Made by a program: the position numbers and the translations under genes. Shown one piece after another: positions 34,298-46,150 of a DNA stretch of 64,000 nt. The notes under the pieces were generated by a model, which made no database searches, was not told the origin of the DNA, and saw only the letters and a list, made by a program, of their open reading frames with translations. The stretch is from assembly GCF_021134715.1 (NCBI RefSeq), contig NC_060025.1:4650001-4714000 (forward strand), read 5' to 3'. Within the stretch, counting starts at the first letter, position 1, and each line of letters starts with the position of its first letter. The DNA is from Daphnia pulex. Its lineage: Eukaryota; Arthropoda; Branchiopoda; Diplostraca; Daphniidae.

Positions 34298-37200
34298 TAT
34301 TAAATTTTACAGAAATCGAAAGAGCTCAACGAGATCTTTCGATTCCCGTAAAAATAAAAACTTTCCGACTTCAATTGAAGGAGTTATTAATGATTCAATT
34401 TTTTACATTATTAGAGGGGGGGGAGACAAGCTTACACACCGAGACTTTGGGCTCTTCGTTTGCCCATTTAACACCAATAAACATAGTAAATATTTATATT
34501 TTTGAGATCCTTGTGTCACGAAGAATGCTTTGATGCGAAGAAATGGATTTTATAACGTGTTTTTTATGTTTAATTTGTAAATGTCTATTGACCAATCCTC
34601 GACGAGCATGACGACGGCCATTTTTTTACGCGGTTTTTACAAATGGAGTATGAAACTTAGGGCTAGGTTATCTTTTTATTCATCTTTTTAATGAATTTAT
34701 CAATCAACCATTTATACAAGGAAATCAAATGTACGTTATATTTCATTGATTTAGTACTCATCATAAACAGACCACGATTTGATAAAGAACTACATAGGGA
34801 GAGAGAGAGAGCAATAGGTAGAGTATTTTTTAGGGCTTTTTATGGTTTTATAATGCCTTCAAATATAAGATACGTCGTAACAGTTTTTCGGTAGTATCGA
34901 ACTAACCAAAATCGCGACCTTTATTAATGGTGAACTTGTTTTCTTGTGGCTGCAATCATCTATTGATAATCAATCATCTATAAGTGTAACAACCCATCAG
35001 TTCAGTACCTTATGCAAAAATGAATGAAAAGCAATTGAACAAATATACAAAATTGGTGAAATTTATCTTTATTTCAGTGTACAATAATTGATTGTATAAA
35101 TTTTAAGTCGTCTCAGTTAAAAAATTTTGGTTTAGGTGTTCTTGTTGACTTCCGCTGTATCGTTGAGGCAACATTTTTTGAAACAGCGCGTTTTTGTTTT
35201 CGTACTTGTTTCACTTTCGACACACTTCTTCCGCTTTTGTTCCTTGAAAATTGAAGCGGATGCAGAATCCGACGACGCCAATACTGCATTGAAAAGGATC
35301 ATAGACTATGATACAAGAATAAGGTTATAAAATACAAAAACAAAGACTAAGTTAAACTTGCTTTACCTCCATTTTCCGTTCCCCATTGTCCAGTTTCAGG
35401 GGTCGGTAGTTCGGGTGTTTCACTGCGAATAGTGACAACTGAAACCGGCGGACTAGTAGAAGAGATAAGAACTTGCGTTTCACTCAAAGTTACAGGAAGG
35501 AACGACGAAGGATTCGAAGCGGTCATCGTTGTTAATTCATCCGGCTTGACCAAATGGCGTCGGTGTTGAATTGAACTCAACTGGAGTTGTTGCTGGACCC
35601 TATACTTTGTGCCTAGTGAAACTTTAATTTTAGCTTTTAGTTTTTTTGCGAATTATTTAGGCGTTTTTTCTTACCATTTACTGGGACTGGAAGTTCAGAC
35701 GCAGCCTCATTTGAAGCCCCTGTTCGGAAAAATCCATCGGATGTCGATTCTGTTAATTACATAACAATAAGAAAACATAAGAAATTCAATTTTTCTAGGG
35801 GATATTAAATTGTGTTACCTGTTGCAATTTCAAGCAACAGCTGTCCTGATGATGGTGGAGCAAGTGTATTAATCGTGAGTGAGGGTGGCCCACCCAATTC
35901 CCAGGCATCTAGTTCATCTATAAATAATTGTCAAGCTGCTATTTACTCAACTTAATCAACAATTTATACATAATACCAATGAGATGTGGTGGTGGGAAAT
36001 ATGTGCCATCTTCACTTTGTGTCAGTGTAACGGTAACAGTACTGGACGGATGCTGTGTTCCTGGAATCAAGTGTGATGGAAAATGTTGTTGCTCAGGTTC
36101 AAAGGACTCTTTGTTCGATGACTCCACACCACCAGCTTAAACTGACTCTTTGTTCGTTGGCTCCACACTTTCACCTTCTGAACCTGTGTGTGATACATGA
36201 ACACCGACAACTTCTTTTTCTTTGTTTAACTAAACATTTTCAGTTTGTGGTTCTTCATTTTCAACATCAACATTGGCCTTGGCTGGATTTTGACGTATAT
36301 CTAGGAGAAAAAATTCTATTATCTCTCTATAATTGAATAACAAATTTGTCACCATATACCTTCTTTTAATGAAAATACTTTTCCAATGTTTAAGAAAAGA
36401 TTGGGCTGTTGGTTTTGTTACACTATTTTTAGTCTCTTCACCAAATGCCCATGTTGCACAACTTCCCACAGTAATATTTGGGAAATACCCAAAAATGAGT
36501 AATTCAACACCGGCGTCACTGGCAAGCTGGTTAACCTAGTTTTTTTTTAAGTAGATTATTTCGTTTTGTGTAAACTCTATTATGTTCCAGCTTTCATTTA
36601 ATTTCAAGAAACATGATTCGAATCATTCGGTGCTTGTTGTTGTTGTAATTCTTGATGATCAATGCAGAGTTGCCAAAGTTTAAAGTCCGTCAATGGTTTT
36701 TGCCAAGAGCAACGGAAAGGGGTTATTATAGAATTATAGAATTAACATCAATTTATAATATTACAAAATATTATAAAGAATATTCCGTATTTATTTAGTT
36801 TAAAAGTTTGTAATAATAATTATTAACAATTAACCGAATACAAACTAGTCCATAAGCATCGACTAGTCCATAAGCATTGACTACTTCATAGGCATTGACT
36901 AGTCAATAAGAGTCGATTACCACATTCTCCATTGGTTAGCGAGCAATTTTTCGCACAATCTAGATTAAATTAGATCTAAATATTTATTAACAAATGCTGT
37001 TTACGTTTTAATTAAATAAAGCTTCAGTTATGTCTATTCCTGTACCAATTTTGTAAATGTATCCTAATCCTAAGCATCACTATAGGACAGCAACCAGCAC
37101 CAAATGAGAGTATCGCCTTTTTTTAAATTTACCTTTAAAATCAAGCGTTCATCAACAATATACACGAGAATTAAAAATAATTTATTATGCACATTCAAAC

Positions 37201-37474
37201 CCTAGATTCAAACGATTGAATACAATAATCATTACAAAAATACAAGCTAGCATTCAAAAAGGCGCACTCTAATGGACAAGTCGACTCTTATAAACTAGTC
37301 GATAAGAGTCGACTTGTCCTCAGTAGAAAAAGCAAAAATACAAGCTAGCATTCAAAAAGGCACACTCTAATGGAGAAGTCGACTCTTATAGACAGTCAAT
37401 AAGAGTCGACTTTCCTCATTAGAAAAAGTGACTGCGCGATTCGTTCCTAAGCATCGACGAGATAGTGCGCGACC
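34298..37474 (-). repeat. Right arm of the 6.5-kb palindrome
   Basis: Reverse complement of 30985-34161, 3177 bp. Differences seen include a changed residue near 35968 and one near 36292, and a new TAG codon at 36232-36230. The outer edge is GTGCGCGACC ending at 37474. Confidence 0.95.
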
Positions 37475-37907
37475 AGCCTGATTTTGTGTTGGCTTATTCT
37501 AGTATAAGAAAATGTAACGAAAAGTTGCGAGACGTAATTAAATTTGTTCTTACCAAAGGAGCTTTGTGATTTCCAACCTCATAATTCGTGGACGTGGAAA
37601 CCTTTTCATTTCGTTTTGTGCTGGGAGTCGTTTCTTCTTCAGAATCAAATAGACTAAGTGAAGAAGAAAGTTGTGATACTAGGCCACCAAAATCTGAACC
37701 TGAATTTGGATTTGAAGAAACCGTAAATTCTGGTACAACAAAGCAATGTTCAACACCGTCGTTGGATGAAACATTTTTAGTGATGGTTGGTAGTACGTCT
37801 GAATCAAGTACTGAGACGCGAGTCGAAGAAATGTTTGATTCTGCAGCTTTAAATAGATTGCGGCTGTCGAGTACAATTTCTCTTTTTCGCTTTCTGACAA
37901 GCGATGT
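35132..37907 (-). pseudogene. Unrecognised Ser/Thr-rich multi-exon gene (right arm plus upstream exon)
   Basis: Exons on the minus strand: 37907-37554, 36535-35977, 35917-35819, 35749-35675, 35612-35367 and 35283-35132 (stop TAA). All junctions keep phase. The first listed exon (118 codons, RKRKREIVLD near its start, then Ser-rich) lies outside the palindrome and ends with donor GTAAGAAC. It joins GTTAACCAG at 36535 in frame, giving about 490 residues in all. This suggests the right copy is the original. Two in-frame stops break it: TAA at 36139-36137, shared with the left copy, and TAG at 36232-36230, private to this copy. More upstream exons probably exist (perhaps 38081-38705), but I could not join them. 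No known domain was identified. Confidence 0.55.
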
Positions 37908-38080
37908 CTTTTTTTTTAAAGTTGCATTACAAATAATTTGTTAATGAAATAAAATATGTCCAGTTATTCCGTTTTCAATGATTTTTCTTGAGATCACATT
38001 ACATGCATGATGCATTTACACCAACAATAACTTCGTCAATGGTTTCGCCTGCTGTGTCATTTCCTGCGTATTGAGAGCAA

Positions 38081-38705
38081 TCATCTGTATAGAATAGTCA
38101 TCTGCAAGACATTCGTCAATGGGTTCAAGGATATTTTTTTCATATGTGTCCCCCACTCCATCAGCTTCCGTAGAGCAGATAAAGAGCCATCCCCCGAGCC
38201 CAAGAAGGAATAGCAGATTTTACAAAGCGATGCCTTGGTCGAGTGTTTGTCATCTTTAGCCGGGGCAACTGATAACAGATTGATGTCGCTGTCGGACAAA
38301 GAGATTAGCCGCGAGTGATTATTATTTCTCGATTCGCGCTCTCTGTTCAAGACGAGCTCCCAACTCGGTGAGTGTTGGCGGTGCTCCAAATAAGGATCGT
38401 GATCAACGTGCTATTGTGAAAGGACAACCAGGCACGTGAAGCACTGAGTGTGATCGCCCACTCCGCGATAGATAAAACCTGCCGACGATAACGCCTAAAG
38501 AGGACAAACCCAATCGATTAAATAAAACAATTAGATATTTAATGATTTTTATCTTTGTTGCTATATCCTCATCTGTCACTTTTACGTTACGTAAGACACG
38601 ACTAAACATGCGAAAGTTCTCAGCTTTGGCACAGGCAAGAGGGATTTCTAACAGTCCCCCCTTATCATAAAAAAAACCAGATAGTCTACAAGAGGAGGCC
38701 AACAT
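38081..38705 (-). other. Possible coding blocks of unknown identity
   Basis: Two open minus-strand frames, 38705-38403 (100 residues, hydrophobic KYLIVLFNRLGLSSLGVIV stretch) and 38389-38081 (102 residues, with SLCKICYSFLGSG), lie just upstream of the palindrome gene. They overlap neither a recognised repeat nor a known domain. They could be exons of the same gene or remains of another. Splice links were not found. Confidence 0.25.
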
Positions 38706-39139
38706 TGAAGTTCCTGACCTAATTTCCGCTTTAGTTTACTGTTACAAATATCAATTTAAAAATTATAAATACCTTTGTGGTAAAGGTATATCATTTCACT
38801 GTCATCTTCTGTATCAACCTACTGTTTAACCAATTTGGTATACGTCATCTTTTATTTAATTACATTTTTTTCTTCTCCTCTCCAGAAAGGAAGAAGTCGT
38901 GTTGATCAGAAGCTATGGTGCATTTCAGATATTCTCTGTATTTTTGCGTTATGCCACCATTGTTGGTGATTGATTTTTTCTTTGAATTCCGAATAGATGC
39001 CCTATAAAAATTTAAAATTTAAACAACTTAGAAATTGTACACTTATTAATTATTTCTTAATTTTTTAAGTCACCAAAAATTTTGAGAAGTTGAGTCTACA
39101 ATGGCGCGTTCCTGAACCAATGCATGATGTGTCCTTCGA

Positions 39140-39546
39140 TTACTCACTGCAGAAATTATTTGTTTTTTGCAATTTAAGGAAACTTTTCAGATTTCCGCTT
39201 TCCCTTAATTGATATAAGTTAAATAATTTTTTCATTCCAGGAAAAACATCATTGTCATCGCGGAAATACGAAAACCGCATCTAATTTGATTTTAACTTAA
39301 GTGATAACAAACAGAATTTTTTTCAAAAAGAATTACCTTTGCAACTACTTTAGTACCAGGACTGTGTATTCCAGCAATGGAAGGTCTCACAACTAAGTCT
39401 GTAACATTACGTTTTTTAATTGAAACGAAGTTGTCAAGTAAGAGTTCCGTAAATACACCAGCTATTGTTTGGCATTTCAGGTTTTCAATTTGAATTAACC
39501 ATTTTTTCTTGTCTTCTCTTGCTGTCCTTTCCGCTTCCTCCTTCAT
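39140..39546 (-). CDS. Hypothetical two-exon protein, about 116 residues
   Basis: The ATG at 39546 starts exon 1 (39546-39337, 70 codons), which ends at a clear donor GTAATTC. A 56-bp intron ends at an AG before ATGCGGTTTTCG, and exon 2 (39280-39140) ends in TAA. The product is basic and helical at the start (KEEAERTAREDKKKW), with a middle part LTELL-like and VVRPSIAGIHSPGT. I recognise no family. It could also be the 5' end of a longer gene if exon 2 continues by another splice. It is the only clean reading frame between the palindrome and the trypsin fragment. Confidence 0.35.
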
Positions 39547-39599
39547 TTCCCGTTTAATATACCGATTATGTTTTGTTAAATACTAAAAACTTGAAAAAA

Positions 39600-40500
39600 A
39601 ATGTATTTACATACATTCATATCTTTATTTCATGCACTAATATATATCACGATCATTGAGCATTGATAAGCGACTTAAAAGATGGGAGTCTTTAAATTAA
39701 TAATTTTTTCAAAAGTTTTGAATCGATATCTAATTTGATATGCACATTCGATTTTCACTTTGACAGAGTATAATTGTGCAAGGTGGGAATCGACATTTCT
39801 TAAAGACATACCAGTTTGCGTACACGCCCGTGGATCGCTTTAAGACAGAAAAAGTTGGATTACGAATCGGGGACAACAATAAAAACATAAATTTTCCCCG
39901 ACTAAATAGAACGAAATGATTTATCGGATTGTGATGATTGAACTCAAACTAAAAAAGGTGTGCTTTGATATCACGACGTAATGGTCTTGACACAAGCATC
40001 GACTGGTTCGAAAATCGAATGTTCTGCTGGTAACGATTCTTGTAGTATTCTATGTAAGTAATGTCCCGATCTTCTTTCTTCAAATGCAATGTTGAATCCG
40101 CTCTGTATTCAAAAACCACGTCGTCGATCCGGCAGTGTGCCAGGTAATTAGATCGTCTAGCGTCATTCGTGCGTGGCTTTTTTGGTTCCCGAATCCAATA
40201 ACAAAGTACGTAAATAACTTTTTGTTAATAGTTGATTGTTTTACATTCTAGTTAAATATACTGTTATTTTTAGATGCGCAACTCTTATTTGATTCTGGAT
40301 GAAAGGGTAATCTGACATATAAGATTGAATTAATTAACATTATTTGTTCATTTAAATTTTCAGATGAGATTCTTTGATTGTAGGAAACGGGCCAAAAACT
40401 CCCTCACCGTCCGCGTTTTAAGGGTTGCTTTGTATTTGTCAGTGGATACAAATAGGATACAAATTCATATTTGAAAGAAAGTTTTACTCGTTAAAATTTT
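39600..40500. other. Intergenic, no gene recognised
   Basis: No supported feature on either strand. Confidence 0.4.
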
Positions 40501-40507
40501 TTCTTAC

Positions 40508-40683
40508 GTTTCTGTAACGGTTTTTCAATTGACTCTTTGGTACTAACGGAAGAGTCAATGTGACTGCTTTCGATATTTGGAAATGCAAATCCTCTGTCTT
40601 TTAATGTTCGTTTCCAATCGGAGAATGCCGATACTCTTGTATAAACACCTGGTTGTACAGCTAGTGCACAAAATTTCCGTCAA
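40508..40683 (-). pseudogene. Trypsin-like serine protease C-terminal fragment
   Basis: The minus strand encodes KFCALAVQPGVYTRVSAFSDW, the C-terminal signature of chymotrypsin-fold (S1) proteases: the PGVYTRVS loop and the last helix start. It is followed by a charged tail and a run of K/R. The catalytic His, Asp and Ser regions are not seen nearby, and a TGA stands just upstream of the Cys. So this is an orphan last exon or a gene remnant. Confidence 0.5.
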
Positions 40684-41049
40684 CACCTGTCGAGATTTGG
40701 TGGCACATTAATTATGCACACGTACTTAATGTCTGAATCTATTTTTATTGCTGAATTTCTCCAGGAAACTACACACAAAGAATATAATAGAAAATCAGTT
40801 TATCGTTTGTGAGACAATGGCTTTTGCAGCACGAATGATTATGTCACGGCATTTGGGCATGGGCTCAAAAAATTCATTTAACCAAATCCCATTCAAGTCT
40901 TCTGGATGTCATGACGGGTTGAATCATACCTAGGCTGGGTGGTGATTCTTCAGATGTGGCCCCAACAAACAAACAGCTGCAGTTCTCTCAATAGCTCGGA
41001 ATGGATTAAGGATTTTAAAATTTCACGCTTGAAAAGGGACCGGAAGAAT

Positions 41050-41860
41050 TGAAAAAGTAAAGTGACACCAAGCCCACCTTGGAGCCGAGGTGGATCAAGA
41101 CATTTATTGGTGGGTTCTCTCTTCATTGAGCCTAAAGGAATTTGTTGCGTTTTTGTTGAAGAGAAGGGCTAGGGTTTTGTTGAAAGGGAGTACGTGACCT
41201 ATATGAACAAGTTGTGATAAAACATGTTGTTTAATGAATAGGACGCAACCATAAAAAGTGAAATGACGGTGTGTATGGCAATGTTTTTGATGATGTTAAA
41301 CTGTTTTTGCCAATTGATTTTTCACGGTGGTTTTGGTTTCGGGAGAAAAAAAATTCCAAGGATTTTTAATTTTTCTACTTGAGTTATCCAATTATATGAC
41401 GATGTACGTTTAGAAAATGTTTGATTTAAGTTTCTTCTATAATGAACGACTGCTACTACACCCACTGTGCAACTATGGTCTGCAAATTTTTATTTAGGCT
41501 CCAAGTGTCTAGACCAAGTAAATTTGTCTTTCCTCTTTTAATAGGTGCGTTCGTTCAGGCACAAAATTCCAGAATAATCTCGCACGCAAGGCGTACATTT
41601 TTCATTGATCAAACAAAAACTACCAGATCATCGGGAGAACTTTGATGCGTTTTCCACAGTGTGAATTCCGTCAATACCCCTTGACAAGCAAACCAAAAGT
41701 GGTTCAATATTGAGGGGGAATAAATGGACTGACAGAGAGCACCGGCACCCCTGCCGCACCGATTGCGCATTGTCCACAGTACCGACTCAATGGTCCAAAA
41801 TGGTCCACAGTACCGACAATGTCATTACCGTTAAATTGGCATAGTTCAGTTATACTGTAC
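41050..41860. other. Intergenic, no gene recognised
   Basis: No supported coding or RNA feature. Confidence 0.4.
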
Positions 41861-41867
41861 AGTGTTT

Positions 41868-42300
41868 TTAACCAATAAAAAAACAGAGGGGAGAGTCCAT
41901 GGCTGTCATCACTTCCCAGAGTACATCTCGATTGAGAAGGTCATATGCTTTCTCCAAATCGAAGGCGATAATGGCGGCTAGTTTGAGAGAAGAAACCTCT
42001 TTTGAATTACTACCTGTATTATCAATGACATCTCGAATTAAACATAAGCTGTCAAAGATATAGCGGCCAGGTACACCACCTCTTTGATGTGAATCTAGAG
42101 AATTTTGAAGAGATTTTCTCAGACCAACAGCCAATAATGACTCAATTAACTTGTAATCGGTATTTAACAATGAGATTGGTGGATAATCGGTGATTTTACT
42201 CGACGTTGGGATTGTTGAGACTAATCTAATTGCTGCCTTCCCGGCGACGGTTGAAGTTTTCTTTTGTCGAGGACGCAATTCATCATCTCCAAAAAATGAA
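41868..42300 (-). pseudogene. LINE reverse transcriptase fragment (L1/Tx1-like)
   Basis: The minus frame has DYPPISLLNTDYKLIE, then GGVPGRYIFDSL and IIAFDLEKAYDLLNR, matching the first RT motifs of L1/Tx1-type elements, including the motif A aspartate. The frame stops at 41868. No endonuclease lies directly upstream on this strand. Confidence 0.7.
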
Positions 42301-42746
42301 CACCAATAACGTCCAAGAAATGCTCGTTGACTTGTTCATATGAAAGGTAGATGGCTCTTCTTCGGCTGTACTTTGTACTCGTGAACGTATTGCAAATCCC
42401 CGCGATGCTTCTCGCTTCCAGGCTAGAAACTTAAGGTTAAACACCAACGTGCATGATTGAAATTTGCACTGTGCACAGTTTCTTTTAGTTGATGCTGGAG
42501 TAATTTCCGGAAATAGAATTGAAGTCTCCCCACCCAGGATCAAATCTTGAACCTCTAGAGTCGGGGACCCAAGTTCAACCAACTAGGCTACCCAAATTTC
42601 ATTTTTCTCAGCTTCTTCGCTGAAGGAATGGGAAGAGGCAATTCGACTCACTTTTTTTTTGTTTTTGTTGGTCGCAGGATTCCCTCATCTCTTTCATCTT
42701 CTTTATTTTAACGAATTTAGACGCCACAGATGAAACCACACAGCTA

Positions 42747-43370
42747 GTGTCTTCTGCAGGAGCATCGTCGTCAGAAAATGTTTCAGCTCGGTTCAGCAGG
42801 GTTTCGAAATTGGATTCTCTGGGGTTTTACAACGAACGACAGCAATCACCTTCGTTGGCCTCTGGGCTAACTTGGAGAATGAATCTTCGTCAGTTGGAGC
42901 AATCGGTATTCTTCAATACCAATTGGGTTTGTCACCTGAGGTTTCCTAGCAGTTTTCCTAGGGCTATAGGGCAACTAGGGCACGATTTACTACTACACTA
43001 CTATAAATTAAGTGTTCCAATGGGGCCTTTTGAATTAGTGCTGGTGGAGGTTAAACTAATGGGTTGTTTGTGGCAATTAGCTAAGACATGGGTGGGAGAA
43101 TCGCACCTTTGCACACGTGTGCATTTGTTCTCCATAATAAACCATGGATGGGATTGGATCTTTGTAGTTTCCAAAGGGTGTAGAAGACGGAATGCCCTTG
43201 TGGATCTCCATTTTCACGTTGACAACTCCAGTCTTAATCTCGTTCCTCCTTGGAAGTTTCCTATCCTGATAGTGTCCCAAAAAATCGGAGACATGATTCC
43301 GTACTCGCGTAACCTCTTTTTTTACCAACAAGAAAAGGGGCAAAGAGACGGGGAAAAAACCAATGCATAA
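42747..43370 (+). CDS. Hypothetical open frame, 207 residues
   Basis: This is one of the longest plus-strand frames here. It may begin earlier, because an acceptor-like TTTAG at 42719 precedes DETTQLVSSAGASSSENV in the same frame. The product has a Ser-rich start, a mixed middle and no recognisable domain. No promoter or polyA signal was confirmed. It may be a fortuitous frame in repeat-derived DNA. Confidence 0.2.
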   Translation: MSSAGASSSENVSARFSRVSKLDSLGFYNERQQSPSLASGLTWRMNLRQLEQSVFFNTNWVCHLRFPSSFPRAIGQLGHDLLLHYYKLSVPMGPFELVLVEVKLMGCLWQLAKTWVGESHLCTRVHLFSIINHGWDWIFVVSKGCRRRNALVDLHFHVDNSSLNLVPPWKFPILIVSQKIGDMIPYSRNLFFYQQEKGQRDGEKTNA

Positions 43371-43499
43371 AAAATGGAGACAATAAAAATGGCGCTAAAA
43401 AACAACGATAGAAACAACGAAAGGAAAGCAACAATACAACAAAGAGAAAAAAAGGAACAAATAGTTTTTTACTCACAGCAAGAAGTCACCCTTGGGAGA

Positions 43500-43575
43500 T
43501 CAGTTAGAAACGTCTAGCCACAGCCGAACGCACTAACCAATTGCGCCACAGAGGCACGTTCTATGGATTACGACA
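43500..43575 (-). other. tRNA-Asn-like relic
   Basis: On the minus strand GCCTCTGTGGCGCAATTGG, then TTAGTGCGTTCGGCTGT, follows tRNA-Asn closely. After the anticodon region the sequence departs and no B box remains. The upstream GGTGTCGTAATC matches the lead of the copy at 54474-54650, so both probably belong to one family. Confidence 0.45.
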
Positions 43576-43657
43576 CCCATGTTAAGTTCCACAGGGGAAC
43601 CAAACATTATATTTTTACTATTGCCCAACACTAATAAAATGTTTGATTTAGTAGTGA

Positions 43658-43730
43658 GGCTTCCATAGTGTAATGGTTATCACGTCTGCTTTACACGCCG
43701 AAGATCTTCAGTTCAGCTCACTTTGGTCGT
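43658..43730 (+). other. tRNA-Val (TAC)-like, probable SINE head
   Basis: GCTTCCATAGTGTAATGG, then TTATCACGTCTGCTTTACAC, matches the 5' half of tRNA-Val with a TAC anticodon. The anticodon stem has a mismatch and the T-arm (CAGTTCAGCTC) is degenerate. The following 180 bp ends in a T run at 43899-43910, as in a retroposed copy. Confidence 0.45.
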
Positions 43731-44479
43731 AGTTTACTCGGTTCGGTCCAACCAGTCAATCGTTCGGGTTGCCCATCACCGGGTGTCTCGTGCAGAAGGC
43801 AACGTTAACTTTGCGTAAATAAGAATGTACAAAGCAGGTGTATCCCAACGCCTGAATATCACAGCATGGGATGATGGAATAGGACCTCGGTCCGATTTTT
43901 TTTTTTTTGTCTTTTAATTTTGGACCCGAGGTAATGGTAAATAGAGACGGACGGGGGCATTCGTATTATTATTCCTGTTGTATATGGCCTAACACGCTGA
44001 AGGTCCTCGGATGCAGACGTGTTTTTAATTTACCCTGTCCCTTTGTTATCTAATACTTAAAGTGTTTTTGTTTGTTTTATTTGTTGTTTTTTTTATGTTA
44101 TTTTTTTGTTAGTCGAAGTGTTTCGTTTGTTGAATTTTCTTTTTTTCCCGCTATCTGTGTTTTTTTTTGTTTGAAGTGGGGTCATTCTCCACCACTCTTA
44201 CTTGGCTAGGGACGGATACCTTTTTTTGAAGGGGCAATGTCTGTCTTGAGGTTAAACTCTGTCGATCTGGATTTCGGGAATTAAACCTCGATATTGCCCA
44301 TGCGAACGACACATGGGTTCGTTCGTACGCTTAACGTACCTCCGAGGAATTGCTGGGTTTGGTAGCTATATTGGACAGATGCAACCAGGTTGCTAGAGCT
44401 ACATTCAAAAATTAAAAACTCGCACGAGAGAATATTTAAATAAGTTTGAAGGCACTACCAAATTCGTGACAGTAATGTT

Positions 44480-46150
44480 GAAGTGAAATGTGTTGGAATC
44501 GCTGGAATTCCACAGAATCTCGACTTAGGGGTTAAACAGACACGTCGGGAAATTGGAACAGTAATCGATATGCGTTGGGAACGTTACATTACCGTCGAGG
44601 GTGACGATGTTATGTACCCTGTCCTTGCTACTTGGATGATCGTCTGCATGACGGTGATAAAGAATATTCACTCATATATCAACATTGGCAGTTATCGTGC
44701 CATTTCAAAGTATGAGAGTCAACGTCCAACTTGCAGACTTTGCGATGGCAAATCCCACTTTAGAAAAACGCTCCAAAATCAGAGGAAATAGAGAGTTTGT
44801 CATTGTCGTGAACCCGAGAATCCTGACGTTTTCGTAGACAAGCCTCATGCTACCAACAATAAACAGTCGAGACAGAAATAGATGTTCCAACTTCATCTCC
44901 AGAATTGAACTTGAAAGAGTTGCCATCAGGAGGAAATGACACAAATAATAATGACTCTGGATGATGGAGACAATTAAAAAGGAAACGACACAGACGGAAA
45001 ATGTGGCAACTTCACCGGAAATTCCGCTGGAAAGAATCCTCCTTTAAACTTTTCCCCGACAATAATGTCGGAAACATAGTTTGAACCAACTTTGCCACCC
45101 ATTTACTCTATGGTTTTAACGGACTCCGAATCTGGGACCCTTGAATCTATGGAAACTGACGGTGACTCTCGAACGATAAATCCAAATTCAAACGACTTGA
45201 GAACATGGCAATCAGCCCCCAATAAGAGACCAAGAACACAACGATTCAAACCAACATTGACATCTAAGAACTCCCGGTCGTCGAAGACAGCTATAGCACC
45301 AGACCAAAAAAAAAATAAAATGACAAAACTTTAAGTCGTATCTATTATTACGGGGGGTTTAAAGTCAGTCAAGTGACGTCAACTTCTGAATTTGATATTG
45401 TGGGACTTCAAGAGTTTGCTTTTCATGTTTGTCCCATTATTGAAAGTAGCTACAACTTGTTTACAAATTTGGGTCCCAGCAAAAATGATACTGCCATTCT
45501 ATTACCAACTATTCGCGACCTTTGCTAGATCCCAATGGAAGGCTGATCTCTATTGAATTGGAATCGTTTATATTTACCAAACATCTATGCTCCGTCGGAT
45601 AAGCAAGCAAAGGAGGAACGAAACTATTTTCAGCGACGTATCGTCCTTGCTTATGCTCTTACGTAGGACTTCCACCTGTGTTGATTGGTGACTTTAACTG
45701 TGTGGACGACATCCAAGAAAAATCCCAAAACAAATCCCACCCCCGTCCGTCCCAAATTGTAAAAATTCCTTTGAAAGAGATGATTGCTGGAACTTTACAG
45801 ACATCTGGCAAAAGTTAAAGAACGAGGAACTGGGCAACACTTTCCATCATCATGTCGGTTCATCACGACATAATAGAATCTATGCTAGTCAGACGTTTGC
45901 AGATAATTTTACAAAAATCTGCTAAAAACCTGTGCTGATTAGTGACCATTAGTCAATACAGTCCAAGTTTAAATGCAATCTGGATCTATTTGGTAGAAAT
46001 AAGTCCAGTACTAGTTTATGGAAATTAAACACCTCCATACAACACCACGAATATTGTCAGAAGAATTTGGTCTGCACAAAATAACTCAATTCGTTTTACA
46101 ATTCTCAAAGCATTCTCTTAGGGAAAGGAATGTAGCAAATTGGTGGGAGA
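44480..46150 (+). pseudogene. L1/Tx1-like LINE: ORF1 and endonuclease remains
   Basis: ORF1 remains (44483-44791) end in a Cys/His cluster (PTCRLCDGKSHF). A Ser/Thr/Asn-rich stretch (45092-45334) follows. The endonuclease part (about 45380-45960) shows DIVGLQEFAF, then LPNIYAPSDKQAKEERNYF and PPVLIGDFNCVDD, with the catalytic Glu, Asp and Asn of the AP-endonuclease fold. Multiple stops are present. Confidence 0.65.

Noticed and set aside
33565..34894. Converging frames of 67 residues (33768-33565 and 34691-34894) as a gene pair
   Set aside because: They are mirror copies of the same sequence by the palindrome, beyond the last exon, with no coding signature.
30985..37474. Dismissing the palindrome as a read fold-back artefact
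   Set aside because: The diverged centre and arm-specific differences, including a private stop codon, argue against a simple artefact, although read evidence is still decisive.
42747..43370. A confident protein-coding gene because of its 207-codon length
   Set aside because: No domain, splice context or homologue that I recognise; kept only as a low-confidence frame.
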